The notes below the pieces were generated by a model that did no database searches, was not told the DNA's origin, and saw nothing but the letters and a program-made list of their open reading frames with translations. DNA of 50,002 nt from UBA1181 sp963654355 (GTDB lineage Bacteria > Bacteroidota > Bacteroidia > Bacteroidales > Paludibacteraceae), in NCBI GenBank assembly GCA_963654355.1, contig CAVKBM010000009.1, forward strand, positions 1 to 50,002. The letters run 5' to 3'. Of this stretch, positions 1 to 7,234 are shown piece after piece. Each line of letters starts with the position of its first letter. The first letter of the stretch is position 1. A program made the position numbers and the translations under genes.

Positions 1-396
1 ATCTATAACAATAAGATCTATACTCATAAAGAGTTAGTAATAGAATACTAATAACTACTATTATACTGTAATACTATGAACTATTGTAAAACACTTATTT
101 ATAGTAGATCTATAACAATAAAGTTTAAACTTATAAATTAAAAGGCGAAAAAAGAAATCCTACAGGGCATTCTCGCTAACGCTTAACAGCTATTGCTAAC
201 GCTCTTTGCAACGGATAATCGACAGTTGGTTCTTGCTAAAGCGAAAAGAGGAACTCTAATCATAACCTAAAATCAATTCTAACCATTCTACTCCTTATGT
301 CTGTCCTATGTCAAAAGACAATTCAAGGCTTGGTCGAGTAAACTATCACCCCGACACTAATTCCCGTCAGATCAATTGAATCTTATTGGAAACTCA
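1..396. other. Non-coding left end
   Basis: I see no gene here. The first 125 bases are very AT-rich and carry a 14-base direct repeat (ATCTATAACAATAA at 1-14 and 108-121). Further right, GCTAACGCT occurs twice (175-183, 195-203), with a relative GCTAAAGC near 234. An imperfect hairpin lies at 333-355 (GTCG/CGAC outer pairs). The region is downstream of the last minus-strand terminator, so it may be untranscribed spacer or a site for replication or segregation; that is inference. Confidence 0.4.
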
Positions 397-433
397 GACA
401 AAAAAGAAAACCCCGAGAACTAACTCGAGGTTT
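397..433 (-). terminator. Rho-independent terminator
   Basis: On the minus strand a 10-bp stem (AAACCTCGAG with CTCGGGGTTT, one G-U pair) and 6-nt loop at 408-433 is followed by TTTTCTTTTTTG. On the plus strand the same stem has a C-A mismatch and no T-run, so it ends leftward transcription, closing the operon of the 110-aa gene. Confidence 0.85.
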
Positions 434-604
434 CTTGCCCTATCGGCTATATGAAAACGGTCAATCTTTAATTTGTCTGCAAACGTGAACCGCTCACGAT
501 ACTAAAACATCGGAGCTCCCTGCTCAAAATAACTACTGTTATCAGTATCAACAGGCTATCCCCGCAGTTCCTGCGGTTCCGCCCCTATTTTAAAGTATAG
601 GGGA
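434..604 (-). ncRNA. Possible structured RNA upstream of terminator
   Basis: Between the stop of the 110-aa gene and the terminator lie about 215 bases without a convincing gene. They contain two strong hairpins, CCGCAG-TTC-CTGCGG at 562-576 and a 7-bp CCCCTAT/ATAGGGG stem at 582-603, plus a weaker ATAAC/GTTAT stem near 530-545. Neither strong hairpin is followed by a T-run on the minus strand, so they are not simple terminators. A structured 3' UTR or small RNA ending at the terminator is an inference. Confidence 0.3.
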
Positions 605-649
605 TATCTTTTATTATTTTATAGGAAGTGTTGACCGTTGTTGGTAATG

Positions 650-982
650 TTAAAGAGATAGTATATCCGAAATCACGTCGAATATAGAATCTGCATTTGA
701 AATGGCTTTTCTGCTATCTCTGCAGCTGTGCTCAAAGTCAAATTTATTAAGAGCTGCTCGGGCGGCAGATAAAGCTTTATCTGCTTTTGCAAATTCACCA
801 TAAGCCACCTCATAGACTGATTGACATTTGTTCACGGCTTCGACGAGTTTATTTCTTTCGGTTGTAATTTTGAGTTTTGCGTCGGCAGTTTCTTTTTCTT
901 TGTCCGCCGCCTCTTTTTCTGCTTTAAACAAAGCCTCTTCGGTATCGAAAATTTTTTTAAGTTTATCTGAATAATATCTCAT
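650..982 (-). CDS. Small coiled-coil protein
   Basis: A 110-residue protein I do not recognise. Residues about 8-80 are rich in Lys, Glu and Ala with heptad spacing and few helix breakers, so a long coiled coil is likely; there is no signal peptide or membrane segment. The start has GAGAGG seven bases upstream and lies 28 bases below a perfect promoter at 1010-1038. It is alone in its operon, followed by the terminator at 397-433. One CCGCCGCC motif (904-911) lies inside the gene in a frame giving Ala-Ala. Confidence 0.75.
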   Translation of the reverse strand: MRYYSDKLKKIFDTEEALFKAEKEAADKEKETADAKLKITTERNKLVEAVNKCQSVYEVAYGEFAKADKALSAARAALNKFDFEHSCRDSRKAISNADSIFDVISDILSL

Positions 983-1009
983 ATTTGTCCTCTCTTAACT
1001 TGTATTTAT

Positions 1010-1038
1010 ATTATACCATAATACTTGTCATTTGTCAA
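1010..1038 (-). promoter_or_regulatory. Sigma-A promoter
   Basis: TTGACA, 17 bp, TATAAT, with TGG before the -10 box (extended -10). It reads left into the 110-aa gene starting at 982. Confidence 0.9.
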
Positions 1039-1044
1039 GTATTT

Positions 1045-1470
1045 CTACACACTTCCTGGAAATAATTCTCTTTCTTTTGCGTGATTCTTTACCCATTTGG
1101 GGAGTTTCTCTCCAAACTGCTTTTCAAATCTTTTTATATACTTGACAGATTTTCCGTAAACAGTTTCGGATTTAACCCCTAATTTTTTGGCGATATAGTC
1201 TAATGCCTCGGCATACGTTGCAAACGGTTTATCTTTGATAAATAGAGGACATTCACTTATTACGTAAGATCTTCCTATACTCTTGCGTTCGCCTGTTATG
1301 AGATTTTTCTCGCTGAAATATTCTCTCCCCTGGGCGGCGGTCCAACCATCAACTGGAATTCCCTTTTCTGCCCACGAGCAGGTAAGATTGTCGGGGTTAG
1401 TGCAACGTTTGCAATTCCAACAAAGTTGGTCAGGCTGCGTTGCGCCCCCCCTATGTTTATTCTCTGTCAT
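1045..1470 (-). CDS. Zinc-knuckle protein, paralogue of next gene
   Basis: A 141-residue protein. The N-terminus has the Cys-rich pattern CWNCKRC...LTCSWAEKG and a later ECPLFI segment, shared with the adjacent 94-aa protein; this copy adds a basic C-terminal helix region of about 60 residues. I chose the ATG at 1470 because GGAGG is six bases upstream; this overlaps the preceding stop by 14 bases. Zinc binding is inferred from the cysteines. Function unknown. A CCGCCGCC motif at 1333-1340 encodes part of Thr-Ala-Ala-Gln. Confidence 0.75.
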   Translation of the reverse strand: MTENKHRGGATQPDQLCWNCKRCTNPDNLTCSWAEKGIPVDGWTAAQGREYFSEKNLITGERKSIGRSYVISECPLFIKDKPFATYAEALDYIAKKLGVKSETVYGKSVKYIKRFEKQFGEKLPKWVKNHAKERELFPGSV

Positions 1471-1741
1471 CGTCATCCTCCCACCAATTGCGGCCCGTTC
1501 CTGCCCATAGCTCCGCAATAGTTGTGATTTTAGTTCTATCTTGTATGAATAGTGGGCATTCGATTATGTTATAAGTATTCACCATTATAGTTTCTCTACC
1601 CACTTGGTCTTTAAATGTACTTTTTTCTGCTTTCCAACCTTCAACTGGTTTACCGAATGCTGCCCATGGGCAAGTCAACGGTTCGCAATTAACGGCTCGT
1701 TTACAGTTCCAACAAAGCTGGTCTGGTTTCTTCTTTGCCAT
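1457..1741 (-). CDS. Zinc-knuckle protein, tandem paralogue
   Basis: A 94-residue protein opening with PDQLCWNCKRAV, then LTCPWAAFGKPVEGW and IIECPLFIQD, matching the next gene over the same stretch, so the pair is a tandem duplication. The tail is acidic (WWEDDDD). AAAGGA precedes the ATG; a CCGCCGCC motif (1754-1761) sits just before it. Probably a metal-binding accessory protein; role unknown. Confidence 0.75.
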   Translation of the reverse strand: MAKKKPDQLCWNCKRAVNCEPLTCPWAAFGKPVEGWKAEKSTFKDQVGRETIMVNTYNIIECPLFIQDRTKITTIAELWAGTGRNWWEDDDDRE

Positions 1742-1761
1742 ATAGTTCCTTTGGGCGGCGG

Positions 1762-2310
1762 TTACTTGTTAATAAGTTCTTTGAGCCAGTCGGGTGCTCT
1801 CCACCGTTCCATATCTTTCTTAGTACAGAACTCAATCTCGATACGCGCTCTGTCGCCTTCTTCATCTGGATAAGTGTCGAGAGTATAAGTTATAAAGGGA
1901 TCGAGCGGTGCTCTGAAGTAGGTGCGGATCTTTGTCACTTCTTCTTTACCCACCGCCTCATAGATTTTCCTCAATTTCTCGTATTCTTCGAGCGTAATTT
2001 CGGCGTTGAGCTCCATATTGTCTTGCTTCGTTGTCGTTTCATTACTCTTCGAATATTTAGTTGTGAACTCGCATTTACCTTTCCAAGAACCGCTTAGATT
2101 AACCCAACTGCCGAGCATATCAGTGCGCACATTCTCTGTTCTGCGGATTCTGGTACGGAATTTGTAATCGCCGATAACGCCTTCTTCAAGCCAAGTCTGG
2201 TGGATTATGTCTTGGTGGGTGATTATGAGGTTTTCGCGGGTTATTATCTTTATTGCTTGGGCGGCGGATACTTCGAAGCCGAGCTCAAGTTCTCTGTCGA
2301 ATTGTTTCAT
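1762..2310 (-). CDS. Hypothetical protein, 182 aa
   Basis: First gene of the operon served by the promoter at 2363-2391, with AAAGGAG before the ATG. I do not recognise the family. The protein is soluble and charged, with alternating hydrophobic/charged stretches suggestive of beta strands between residues 45 and 150, and no membrane segment. It contains SAAQ at residues about 16-19, encoded by a CCGCCGCC motif (2260-2267) that recurs across this 5-kb region in different frames. Confidence 0.7.
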   Translation of the reverse strand: MKQFDRELELGFEVSAAQAIKIITRENLIITHQDIIHQTWLEEGVIGDYKFRTRIRRTENVRTDMLGSWVNLSGSWKGKCEFTTKYSKSNETTTKQDNMELNAEITLEEYEKLRKIYEAVGKEEVTKIRTYFRAPLDPFITYTLDTYPDEEGDRARIEIEFCTKKDMERWRAPDWLKELINK

Positions 2311-2362
2311 TTGGTCTCCTTTAACCGTGTCGAAATCGAGGCGGTTAACTTTCTATGGTTTT

Positions 2363-2391
2363 ATTATATCACTTTTGAATGAATTTGTCAA
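2363..2391 (-). promoter_or_regulatory. Sigma-A promoter
   Basis: TTGACA, 17 bp, TATAAT with TGA before the -10 box; reads into the 182-aa gene and the two zinc-knuckle genes. It lies just below the stop of the 466-aa gene at 2388, whose end it overlaps. Confidence 0.9.
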
Positions 2392-3788
2392 GTGTCTGTA
2401 AGGAACATATCATTAATATTCCAACAAATTTTTCGGTATTCGCTTTTTAATTTTTCGATATATTCTGGGTTGTAAAAATTGTTTATCTCCATCAATCCGT
2501 TGTCTTGGTTTTCTTTGAATATTTCTTTACTTATTTTGTTAAATAAAAAGAAACTGTCTTTTTCTTTTGGAGACATACCCGCCGACACGACTTCATACAT
2601 CTCATTGAAATAAGGAAATCGGTTTTCCATAATACCTGACATTCTTTCATCAAACGTTCTAATTTCATTGTCGACCTTTCGAGGTAAAAATGTTTTGTGA
2701 AATTCTGTTAAAACCTTATGGTAGTCATCTATTGTTTTAATGTTATCTTTTTGGGCAAACAATTCTGCTCGTTTAGTGGCGAGGTTTTTCTTATCCATCC
2801 AAATGTGATACGTATCTTTTACCCAATCGATATCTAATTCTTTTTGATATCGTGAGATTAAATCTTCGTGATAACTTTTTTGAATATCAAGAGAATATTT
2901 TTTAAGTTGAAACTCTCCGCCGCCTATTCCGTAAAATCTTAATGTTTCATTTTTGATTACAAGTATCTTGCCTATTTCCTCGTCAGTAGCTTCTCTAATT
3001 TTTTGGCTCTTATGCTCTCTAACAAGTTTGCGATTTTGGTAATCTATAAACCCTCTACGTTTTAAGCTGTTCAAGGTTGTAACAAGGCTCGACTTCGTGT
3101 ATTCTCTCCATTCAATTTGACATTTCTGAAGAATGTAAGGATATCTTTTTTGATACTCTCTAAATAGTTCCGCATTTCTCAGATAAGGAAGTCTTTCGCT
3201 ATAGAATCTAAATAATACCATAGCTTGTTTTATGTCAAGCGTGCATTCGGCATAATCAGCCCCATTATCCGCCTGTCTTTTACAAGCATCATTTAATTCA
3301 TTTACTAATATGGCGAACATATTCTTCTGGTGCTCTGTTTTTGCATCGGTGAAGTATTTATCAAGCACCATTTCTTCTGGGTCTTTTACTCTGATTAGTT
3401 TGTATTTCCCTCTAATCTTTTTTCCGAACTCGTATCTTCTGCCCCAATCTCGAAATTGTTCTAATATTTCTGCTTTATGTTTATACTCTCTTTGTTGGAG
3501 CAATTGACATAATTCAGAATAGGTATACTGTTTCCCTACTTCTAAAGGATCTACAAACTCTTCCATTGCTTCTTTTACCATTGGATCTCGAAAGACATAA
3601 TATCTTCCTGCCTGGCATAAACCATATTCATCCTTAAGTCTTTGAATTTGTTTATCTTTCTTTTCTCCGTTCGGGAACTCTGTAAACCCATATTTAGTGC
3701 ATAATTCTTTATAAGTAAATTTTCGATTTCTCTCGTCTATGAGGGACATTCGTCCCATATTATTTACTCGCTTATACTTACTTTTCAT
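2388..3788 (-). CDS. Tandem-module protein, candidate DNA-binding or initiator protein
   Basis: A 466-residue protein of no family I can name. Its N-terminus carries two similar modules, residues about 24-69 (FTYKELC ... YYVFRDP) and 88-137 (YTYSELC ... YKLIRVKDP), each a helix-rich block ending in a short strand, reminiscent of a winged helix. The rest is helical and basic. I chose ATG 3788 over TTG 3794 because AAGGA is seven bases before it. The gene has its own promoter (4027-4055) and a roughly 230-nt leader holding a palindrome between two 27-bp direct repeats. Two modules facing two repeats suggests self-regulation or replication initiation; this is inference. Confidence 0.7.
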   Translation of the reverse strand: MKSKYKRVNNMGRMSLIDERNRKFTYKELCTKYGFTEFPNGEKKDKQIQRLKDEYGLCQAGRYYVFRDPMVKEAMEEFVDPLEVGKQYTYSELCQLLQQREYKHKAEILEQFRDWGRRYEFGKKIRGKYKLIRVKDPEEMVLDKYFTDAKTEHQKNMFAILVNELNDACKRQADNGADYAECTLDIKQAMVLFRFYSERLPYLRNAELFREYQKRYPYILQKCQIEWREYTKSSLVTTLNSLKRRGFIDYQNRKLVREHKSQKIREATDEEIGKILVIKNETLRFYGIGGGEFQLKKYSLDIQKSYHEDLISRYQKELDIDWVKDTYHIWMDKKNLATKRAELFAQKDNIKTIDDYHKVLTEFHKTFLPRKVDNEIRTFDERMSGIMENRFPYFNEMYEVVSAGMSPKEKDSFFLFNKISKEIFKENQDNGLMEINNFYNPEYIEKLKSEYRKICWNINDMFLTDT

Positions 3789-3821
3789 TTCCAAATCCTT
3801 AAAATTGATTTGCTAACACGC

Positions 3822-3954
3822 AAAATCATAGATAAAATCGTTGATTTTGGGAAAAACGGTACGTTTTCATTTTGTAATATAATATAATTGGTTTTATATT
3901 ACATTTTGAAAACGTACCGTTTTCTTAAAAATCGCAGATAAAACCTGAGATTTT
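3822..3954. repeat. Large palindrome flanked by 27-bp direct repeats
   Basis: Two perfect 16-base inverted arms (3853-3868, 3908-3923; AAAACGGTACGTTTTC) enclose imperfect inner arms (3869-3882, 3894-3907; 11 of 14 paired) and an 11-base loop. Outside lie direct repeats 3822-3848 and 3928-3954 (AAAATC..AGATAAAA..GATTTT), identical at 21 of 27 positions. It sits in the leader of the 466-aa gene and has no T-run after it, so it is not a plain terminator. Operator, riboregulator or replication origin are all possible. Confidence 0.7.
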
Positions 3955-4003
3955 ATGTTGCAAGAAACAGGAATCTCGTGAGGCGGCGGGACAAACCCGT
4001 CAC
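3953..4003 (-). CDS. Possible 16-aa leader peptide
   Basis: In the leader of the 466-aa gene, GGAGG is followed five bases later by a GTG opening a 16-codon frame (MTGLSRRLTRFLFLAT) that stops at the edge of the outer direct repeat. A leader peptide before a large hairpin would fit attenuation, but such a short frame may be chance. It contains one CCGCCGCC motif (3982-3989). Confidence 0.25.
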   Translation of the reverse strand: MTGLSRRLTRFLFLAT

Positions 4004-4026
4004 CCACTCCTCCACTATCTGCTTAT

Positions 4027-4055
4027 ATTATACCACAATTAATTTCTTTTGTCAA
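4027..4055 (-). promoter_or_regulatory. Sigma-A promoter
   Basis: TTGACA, 17 bp, TATAAT with TGG before the -10 box. The expected start near 4020 gives a leader of about 230 nt before the 466-aa gene, containing the palindrome. Confidence 0.9.
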
Positions 4056-4362
4056 GTATTTTTTAAGACTTTTTCAGAATTAATTAGAATTTTTTTTATT
4101 TATTTTTTGAGCCTCCGCGGCTCCAGGATTGGCTTTAGCCAAGCCCGAGCGGTATTAAGCGAAGTTAGCCAGTCGGCGTTGAGACTATTACCAACCAATC
4201 TTGCCGCAAGCCTGTATTGTCGTTTGCTCCACAGATGTTACGCAACGGTTAACTGCACTTTGCTTGCTCGCTCCGCTGCGCTTCCACTTCGCCATCGCTA
4301 CGCGCTACCTTGTGGTTAGTCGGCTCCGCCGCCCAAGAGTTTGCTTTAATCAAGAATAACTT
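4056..4362. other. GC-rich non-coding island
   Basis: About 300 bases without a supportable gene. From 4110 the sequence turns GC-rich and repetitive, with runs such as GCTCGCTCCGCTGCGC (4268-4283), a perfect TTGGCT/AGCCAA hairpin (4129-4142), a GAGCC/GGCTC hairpin (4109-4123) and a CCGCCGCC motif (4326-4333). The hairpins lack a following T-run on either strand. Its composition differs sharply from the flanks, so foreign origin or a structural or replication site is possible. Confidence 0.4.
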
Positions 4363-5187
4363 TTACTTCCCTTTAGCCCAGTTAGCCCACATATCTGAAA
4401 CAGTTTCCTCTTTCTTCTTTTTCTGTGGAGCAGGTTTGGAAGTCTTGGGTTTAACTTTATCAGTTTCGGTAATCTTCTTTGTAGATTTTGGTAAAGTCTT
4501 CTTAACCGCCGCCTCAGCTTTTTTCTTCTCAGCTGCTTTACGCTTGCGTTCGGCTGCTTCGGCGTCTTTACGGGCTTGGACTGCGGCTTTGCGCTCTGCA
4601 ATAGCTGCTTCCTGTTTCTCTCTCCATTTCGCTTTGGTCTCCGTATAATTACGAATGTATTCTCCGTCGTTCTGGTACATTATGTCGTAAAGCCATTGCG
4701 GTAGGCTATAATCGGCATTCATTACCTTTGAGTACATTTCTATTGAGAGAGTGTTTTCTCGTGTCGTTAAGCGGTATTCTCGCCCACTCTCGTTGTCTGT
4801 AAACCATATCTCCCTGCGTTGATAGGATTCGTATAGGCTATGCTCTTTCAAATCTGCGTACTGGGCGGCGGATATCTCGCTTTCAAGAGTTGTAACGTAA
4901 ACTGGTGGCTTGCCGTATCGCTCACTGAATTCGGTTGTCTGTCGGTAGACTACTTCGCCTGTCAGTTGGTTGATCTCTTCGTAAACGCTAATCTTCGTTG
5001 CTTTCGCCATTATCGTTCGGTTGTCTCTCTGCAAATAGGCAAATCCCATCATTGAATTGAGAGAGATGATTAAAGTCTGAGTCGTTATTTTGTCAGATTT
5101 TATCGTTGATTTTTGGGGGAGTAGGTTTATTATTGAGTTGTGAATTGATTGAGGGGAGGTAATGCTCCCTAGTCCTTGTCTGTACAT
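4363..5187 (-). CDS. Basic Lys/Ala-rich tail protein, 274 aa
   Basis: Unrecognised protein with two parts: a folded N-terminal part (to about residue 195) and a long Lys/Ala/Glu-rich helix and Lys/Pro-rich tail (about 195-262) ending in DMWANWAKGK. The tail resembles a DNA- or membrane-binding extension. No strong ribosome site supports the start: the ATG at 5187 has only AGAG upstream, and an ATG at 5010 (MAKATKIS) may be the real start, giving 215 residues. Two CCGCCGCC motifs (4506-4513, 4864-4871) lie inside. Confidence 0.6.
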   Translation of the reverse strand: MYRQGLGSITSPQSIHNSIINLLPQKSTIKSDKITTQTLIISLNSMMGFAYLQRDNRTIMAKATKISVYEEINQLTGEVVYRQTTEFSERYGKPPVYVTTLESEISAAQYADLKEHSLYESYQRREIWFTDNESGREYRLTTRENTLSIEMYSKVMNADYSLPQWLYDIMYQNDGEYIRNYTETKAKWREKQEAAIAERKAAVQARKDAEAAERKRKAAEKKKAEAAVKKTLPKSTKKITETDKVKPKTSKPAPQKKKKEETVSDMWANWAKGK

Positions 5188-5344
5188 TTTTCTCTTTTTT
5201 GTTATTTTAGGTTAAAAGAAAAAGAGAATATTAACCCAAATCCAATATATTTTTGATATCAAATCGATATCACACCCTCTCTTCCCTTTCATATCATATT
5301 TACGCTATATTATATATCTTATACTTTTTTTACTTTTATCCCTT
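5188..5344. other. AT-rich spacer
   Basis: No gene seen. It holds GATATC-GATTT-GATATC (near 5257-5273) and pyrimidine-rich stretches. I find no promoter of the common type, so the 274-aa gene may be read from 6330. Confidence 0.4.
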
Positions 5345-5914
5345 TTATAGCCCTTTTAACACCTCGTTCAAGAATTTACTCACTCCGTCTTTTAACTCCG
5401 AGAGGAGGCGGGTTTTAAATACAGTTGTATAAGAACATCCATCAACCGTCATAATCGAGTAGCTCAAATCTTTGTAATTATCCTTATCGGCATTTCTAAA
5501 GAATGGGAAAGTGATTATAAACTCCTTTTTGCCTTTGGTATATGTTAACCAAAGCTCCCAACAAAGTCCGTATAAAGTTATATTTTTGAGTTTCACGTCT
5601 TTTGGTTTGCCATTCTCGAATAGGTAAGCCATTTCAATAAATCTCAAACGATCTCTGCTTTTGGTATCTCCTTCATCATTAGTTTTAAATTTACCTTTTT
5701 CATGATCGAAGTCGTGCCACATTTTATATAAGTCGGTACTTTGAACATGGTCGGAAATTCCTCTGATTATATTTACAGAACTCTCTTTAATCAAATCTGC
5801 TTCGTATTGCCAGTCTGCTATTTGTGAAAGTTTAGACTGAAGCAGTTTCTCGTTATTATCAAGTCTGGTTGTTATATCGTCTCCGAAATTAGTAATCATA
5901 TAACTCGAACCCAT
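5345..5914 (-). CDS. Hypothetical protein, 189 aa
   Basis: Soluble, mixed-charge protein, no family recognised. The start at 5914 (MGSSYMITNF) is chosen because AGGAG lies nine bases upstream, inside the last codons of the preceding gene, which stops two bases earlier (5916). Third gene of the small operon from promoter 6330. The mid part (about 75-150) alternates hydrophobic and polar residues and probably forms a beta-rich domain. Confidence 0.7.
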   Translation of the reverse strand: MGSSYMITNFGDDITTRLDNNEKLLQSKLSQIADWQYEADLIKESSVNIIRGISDHVQSTDLYKMWHDFDHEKGKFKTNDEGDTKSRDRLRFIEMAYLFENGKPKDVKLKNITLYGLCWELWLTYTKGKKEFIITFPFFRNADKDNYKDLSYSIMTVDGCSYTTVFKTRLLSELKDGVSKFLNEVLKGL

Positions 5915-5915
5915 A

Positions 5916-6122
5916 TTAATAATCTCCTCTATGATACCCTGCATCATAAAGTCCTACACAAATTCTTCGAAGCGTATTGTTATCTATGTCTTGGCCACCA
6001 GAAACTCGAATGGTAAAAGCCATTCTGTTCATTACATTCTCGAATATGTCCCCACGAGCTTCTTCTAATATTTCTTGGGTAGGCATGAAATAGACTTTAT
6101 TTTGACCATCATAAGCGATCAT
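5916..6122 (-). CDS. Hypothetical protein, 68 aa
   Basis: Small soluble protein starting immediately after the stop of the 58-aa gene (TAAATG). It has no motif I can name. The tight spacing on both sides indicates translational coupling within one operon. Confidence 0.65.
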   Translation of the reverse strand: MIAYDGQNKVYFMPTQEILEEARGDIFENVMNRMAFTIRVSGGQDIDNNTLRRICVGLYDAGYHRGDY

Positions 6123-6299
6123 TTACTTAAAAACTTCTACAGCATCTTCGTGAGAATTATAACAACCAAGCATTATACGTTCCCCGTCTGGGAAGGCATC
6201 TGCATAAATAGTGGCACCAGGATTGTTTTTGATTTCGACTATATGGTAGTTATGAATGTCATATTTGAATAAACCATCTTGCGTTACAACTGAAAGCAT
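6123..6299 (-). CDS. Small phage protein, 58 aa
   Basis: First gene after promoter 6330-6358, with AAAGGAG before the ATG. The sequence runs from MLSVVTQDGLFKYDIHNY to MLGCYNSHEDAVEVFK. The opening VxTQDG and closing 'LGxYxSxEDAxEV' pattern resembles small proteins I have seen in phages of low-GC Gram-positives; function unknown. It is only 59 codons, so length filters can miss it. Confidence 0.7.
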   Translation of the reverse strand: MLSVVTQDGLFKYDIHNYHIVEIKNNPGATIYADAFPDGERIMLGCYNSHEDAVEVFK

Positions 6300-6329
6300 T
6301 TTTAATCTCCTTTAATCCTTTGTACATTT

Positions 6330-6358
6330 ATTATAACACATTCTACTGTGTTTGTCAA
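6330..6358 (-). promoter_or_regulatory. Sigma-A promoter
   Basis: TTGACA, 17 bp, TATAAT with TGT before the -10 box; reads into the 58-aa gene and on towards 5345. Confidence 0.9.
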
Positions 6359-6363
6359 GTGTT

Positions 6364-6840
6364 TTAGATACGTTTATACAAACTCACTCCACCTCGTGTA
6401 TTTTTTAGAATAGCATGGTAGCGTGAATGGATGTCAATGTCTTCATCAAAAATGAAAATATCTGTTCGCCATCCGTTTAATCGAATCAGGATGCGCCCGT
6501 CAGAGCAGAACCAACCCTTTCCGAATAGTATCCAATTTTCATCACACGTTTCTGAAGAAAAAGTAAGCTGTTCTCCTGTTAATTCGGTATTAAGGCGAAT
6601 ACATTTCTTCCCTTCGAATTTTACTTTTACTTCGTCTTTATACATTTCTTCGAACTCTTTTCCTGAAGTGGACCAAATAGACAAATCACTTACATTGGTG
6701 TATTCTATTTGAAAAATATAAGAATCAAATATCCATTTATGAGTTTGAACTTTTTTGCCATAAATGTCACCTTCGGTTTCCGAGAACTTTTTTATGCTAT
6801 CGCTCATAGAGAGGTCTAAAACTTTTTTGTATTTCCTCAT
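6364..6840 (-). CDS. Hypothetical protein, 158 aa
   Basis: Last gene of the 8461 operon. I chose the ATG at 6840, five bases below the stop of the lipoprotein gene (6845), giving MRKYKKVLDLS. Soluble, many aromatic and beta-prone segments; no motif recognised. Its stop abuts the next promoter. Confidence 0.65.
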   Translation of the reverse strand: MRKYKKVLDLSMSDSIKKFSETEGDIYGKKVQTHKWIFDSYIFQIEYTNVSDLSIWSTSGKEFEEMYKDEVKVKFEGKKCIRLNTELTGEQLTFSSETCDENWILFGKGWFCSDGRILIRLNGWRTDIFIFDEDIDIHSRYHAILKNTRGGVSLYKRI

Positions 6841-6844
6841 AAAG

Positions 6845-7234
6845 TTATTTAACCTCAATGTCAGGGAGTTTGAAATCAAAATAAATCTTGTAATGATACG
6901 GGTCTGTATGCGTTCCCGTTATATCCTCGACAACATAAATTGTATAATCGTTTAGGTAAACGTAATTCTTTTTATATTGTCTCGCTCCGACTTTTGCCGT
7001 CACAACAAGTTCACTATTGTTTTTGTCTGTTTCAATATTGATAAAACCTTCAATAAGCATTATACATTTGTCGGTTCGAGCATTGTAAACGGTTACACGC
7101 CGTTCACATTCAAAGTATTTCGCTTGTTGCGATATGTTGTGATTTACTCGGTCGGCTTCTTTACAGCTGCTTAAAGCTAACGTTGTCATTATACAAATAA
7201 TCATTATTACAAATATCTTTTTTATATTTTTCAT
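6845..7234 (-). CDS. Predicted lipoprotein, 129 aa
   Basis: The first 25 residues are a classic type II signal peptide: MKNIKKIF, a hydrophobic run IMIICIMTTLA, then the lipobox LSSC with Cys at about residue 24. After cleavage it would be anchored to the outer face of the host membrane. The mature part is short, polar and beta-prone. Phage lipoproteins of this size can block superinfection; that role is inference from class and location. GAGG precedes the ATG, and the start overlaps the upstream stop. Confidence 0.75.
   Translation of the reverse strand: MKNIKKIFVIMIICIMTTLALSSCKEADRVNHNISQQAKYFECERRVTVYNARTDKCIMLIEGFINIETDKNNSELVVTAKVGARQYKKNYVYLNDYTIYVVEDITGTHTDPYHYKIYFDFKLPDIEVK

Noticed and set aside
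582..603. Terminator at the CCCCTAT/ATAGGGG hairpin
   Set aside because: It is not followed by a T-run on the minus strand; the real terminator is at 397-433.
4109..4123. Terminator at the GAGCC/GGCTC hairpin
   Set aside because: On the minus strand it is followed by A residues, and no plus-strand gene leads into it.
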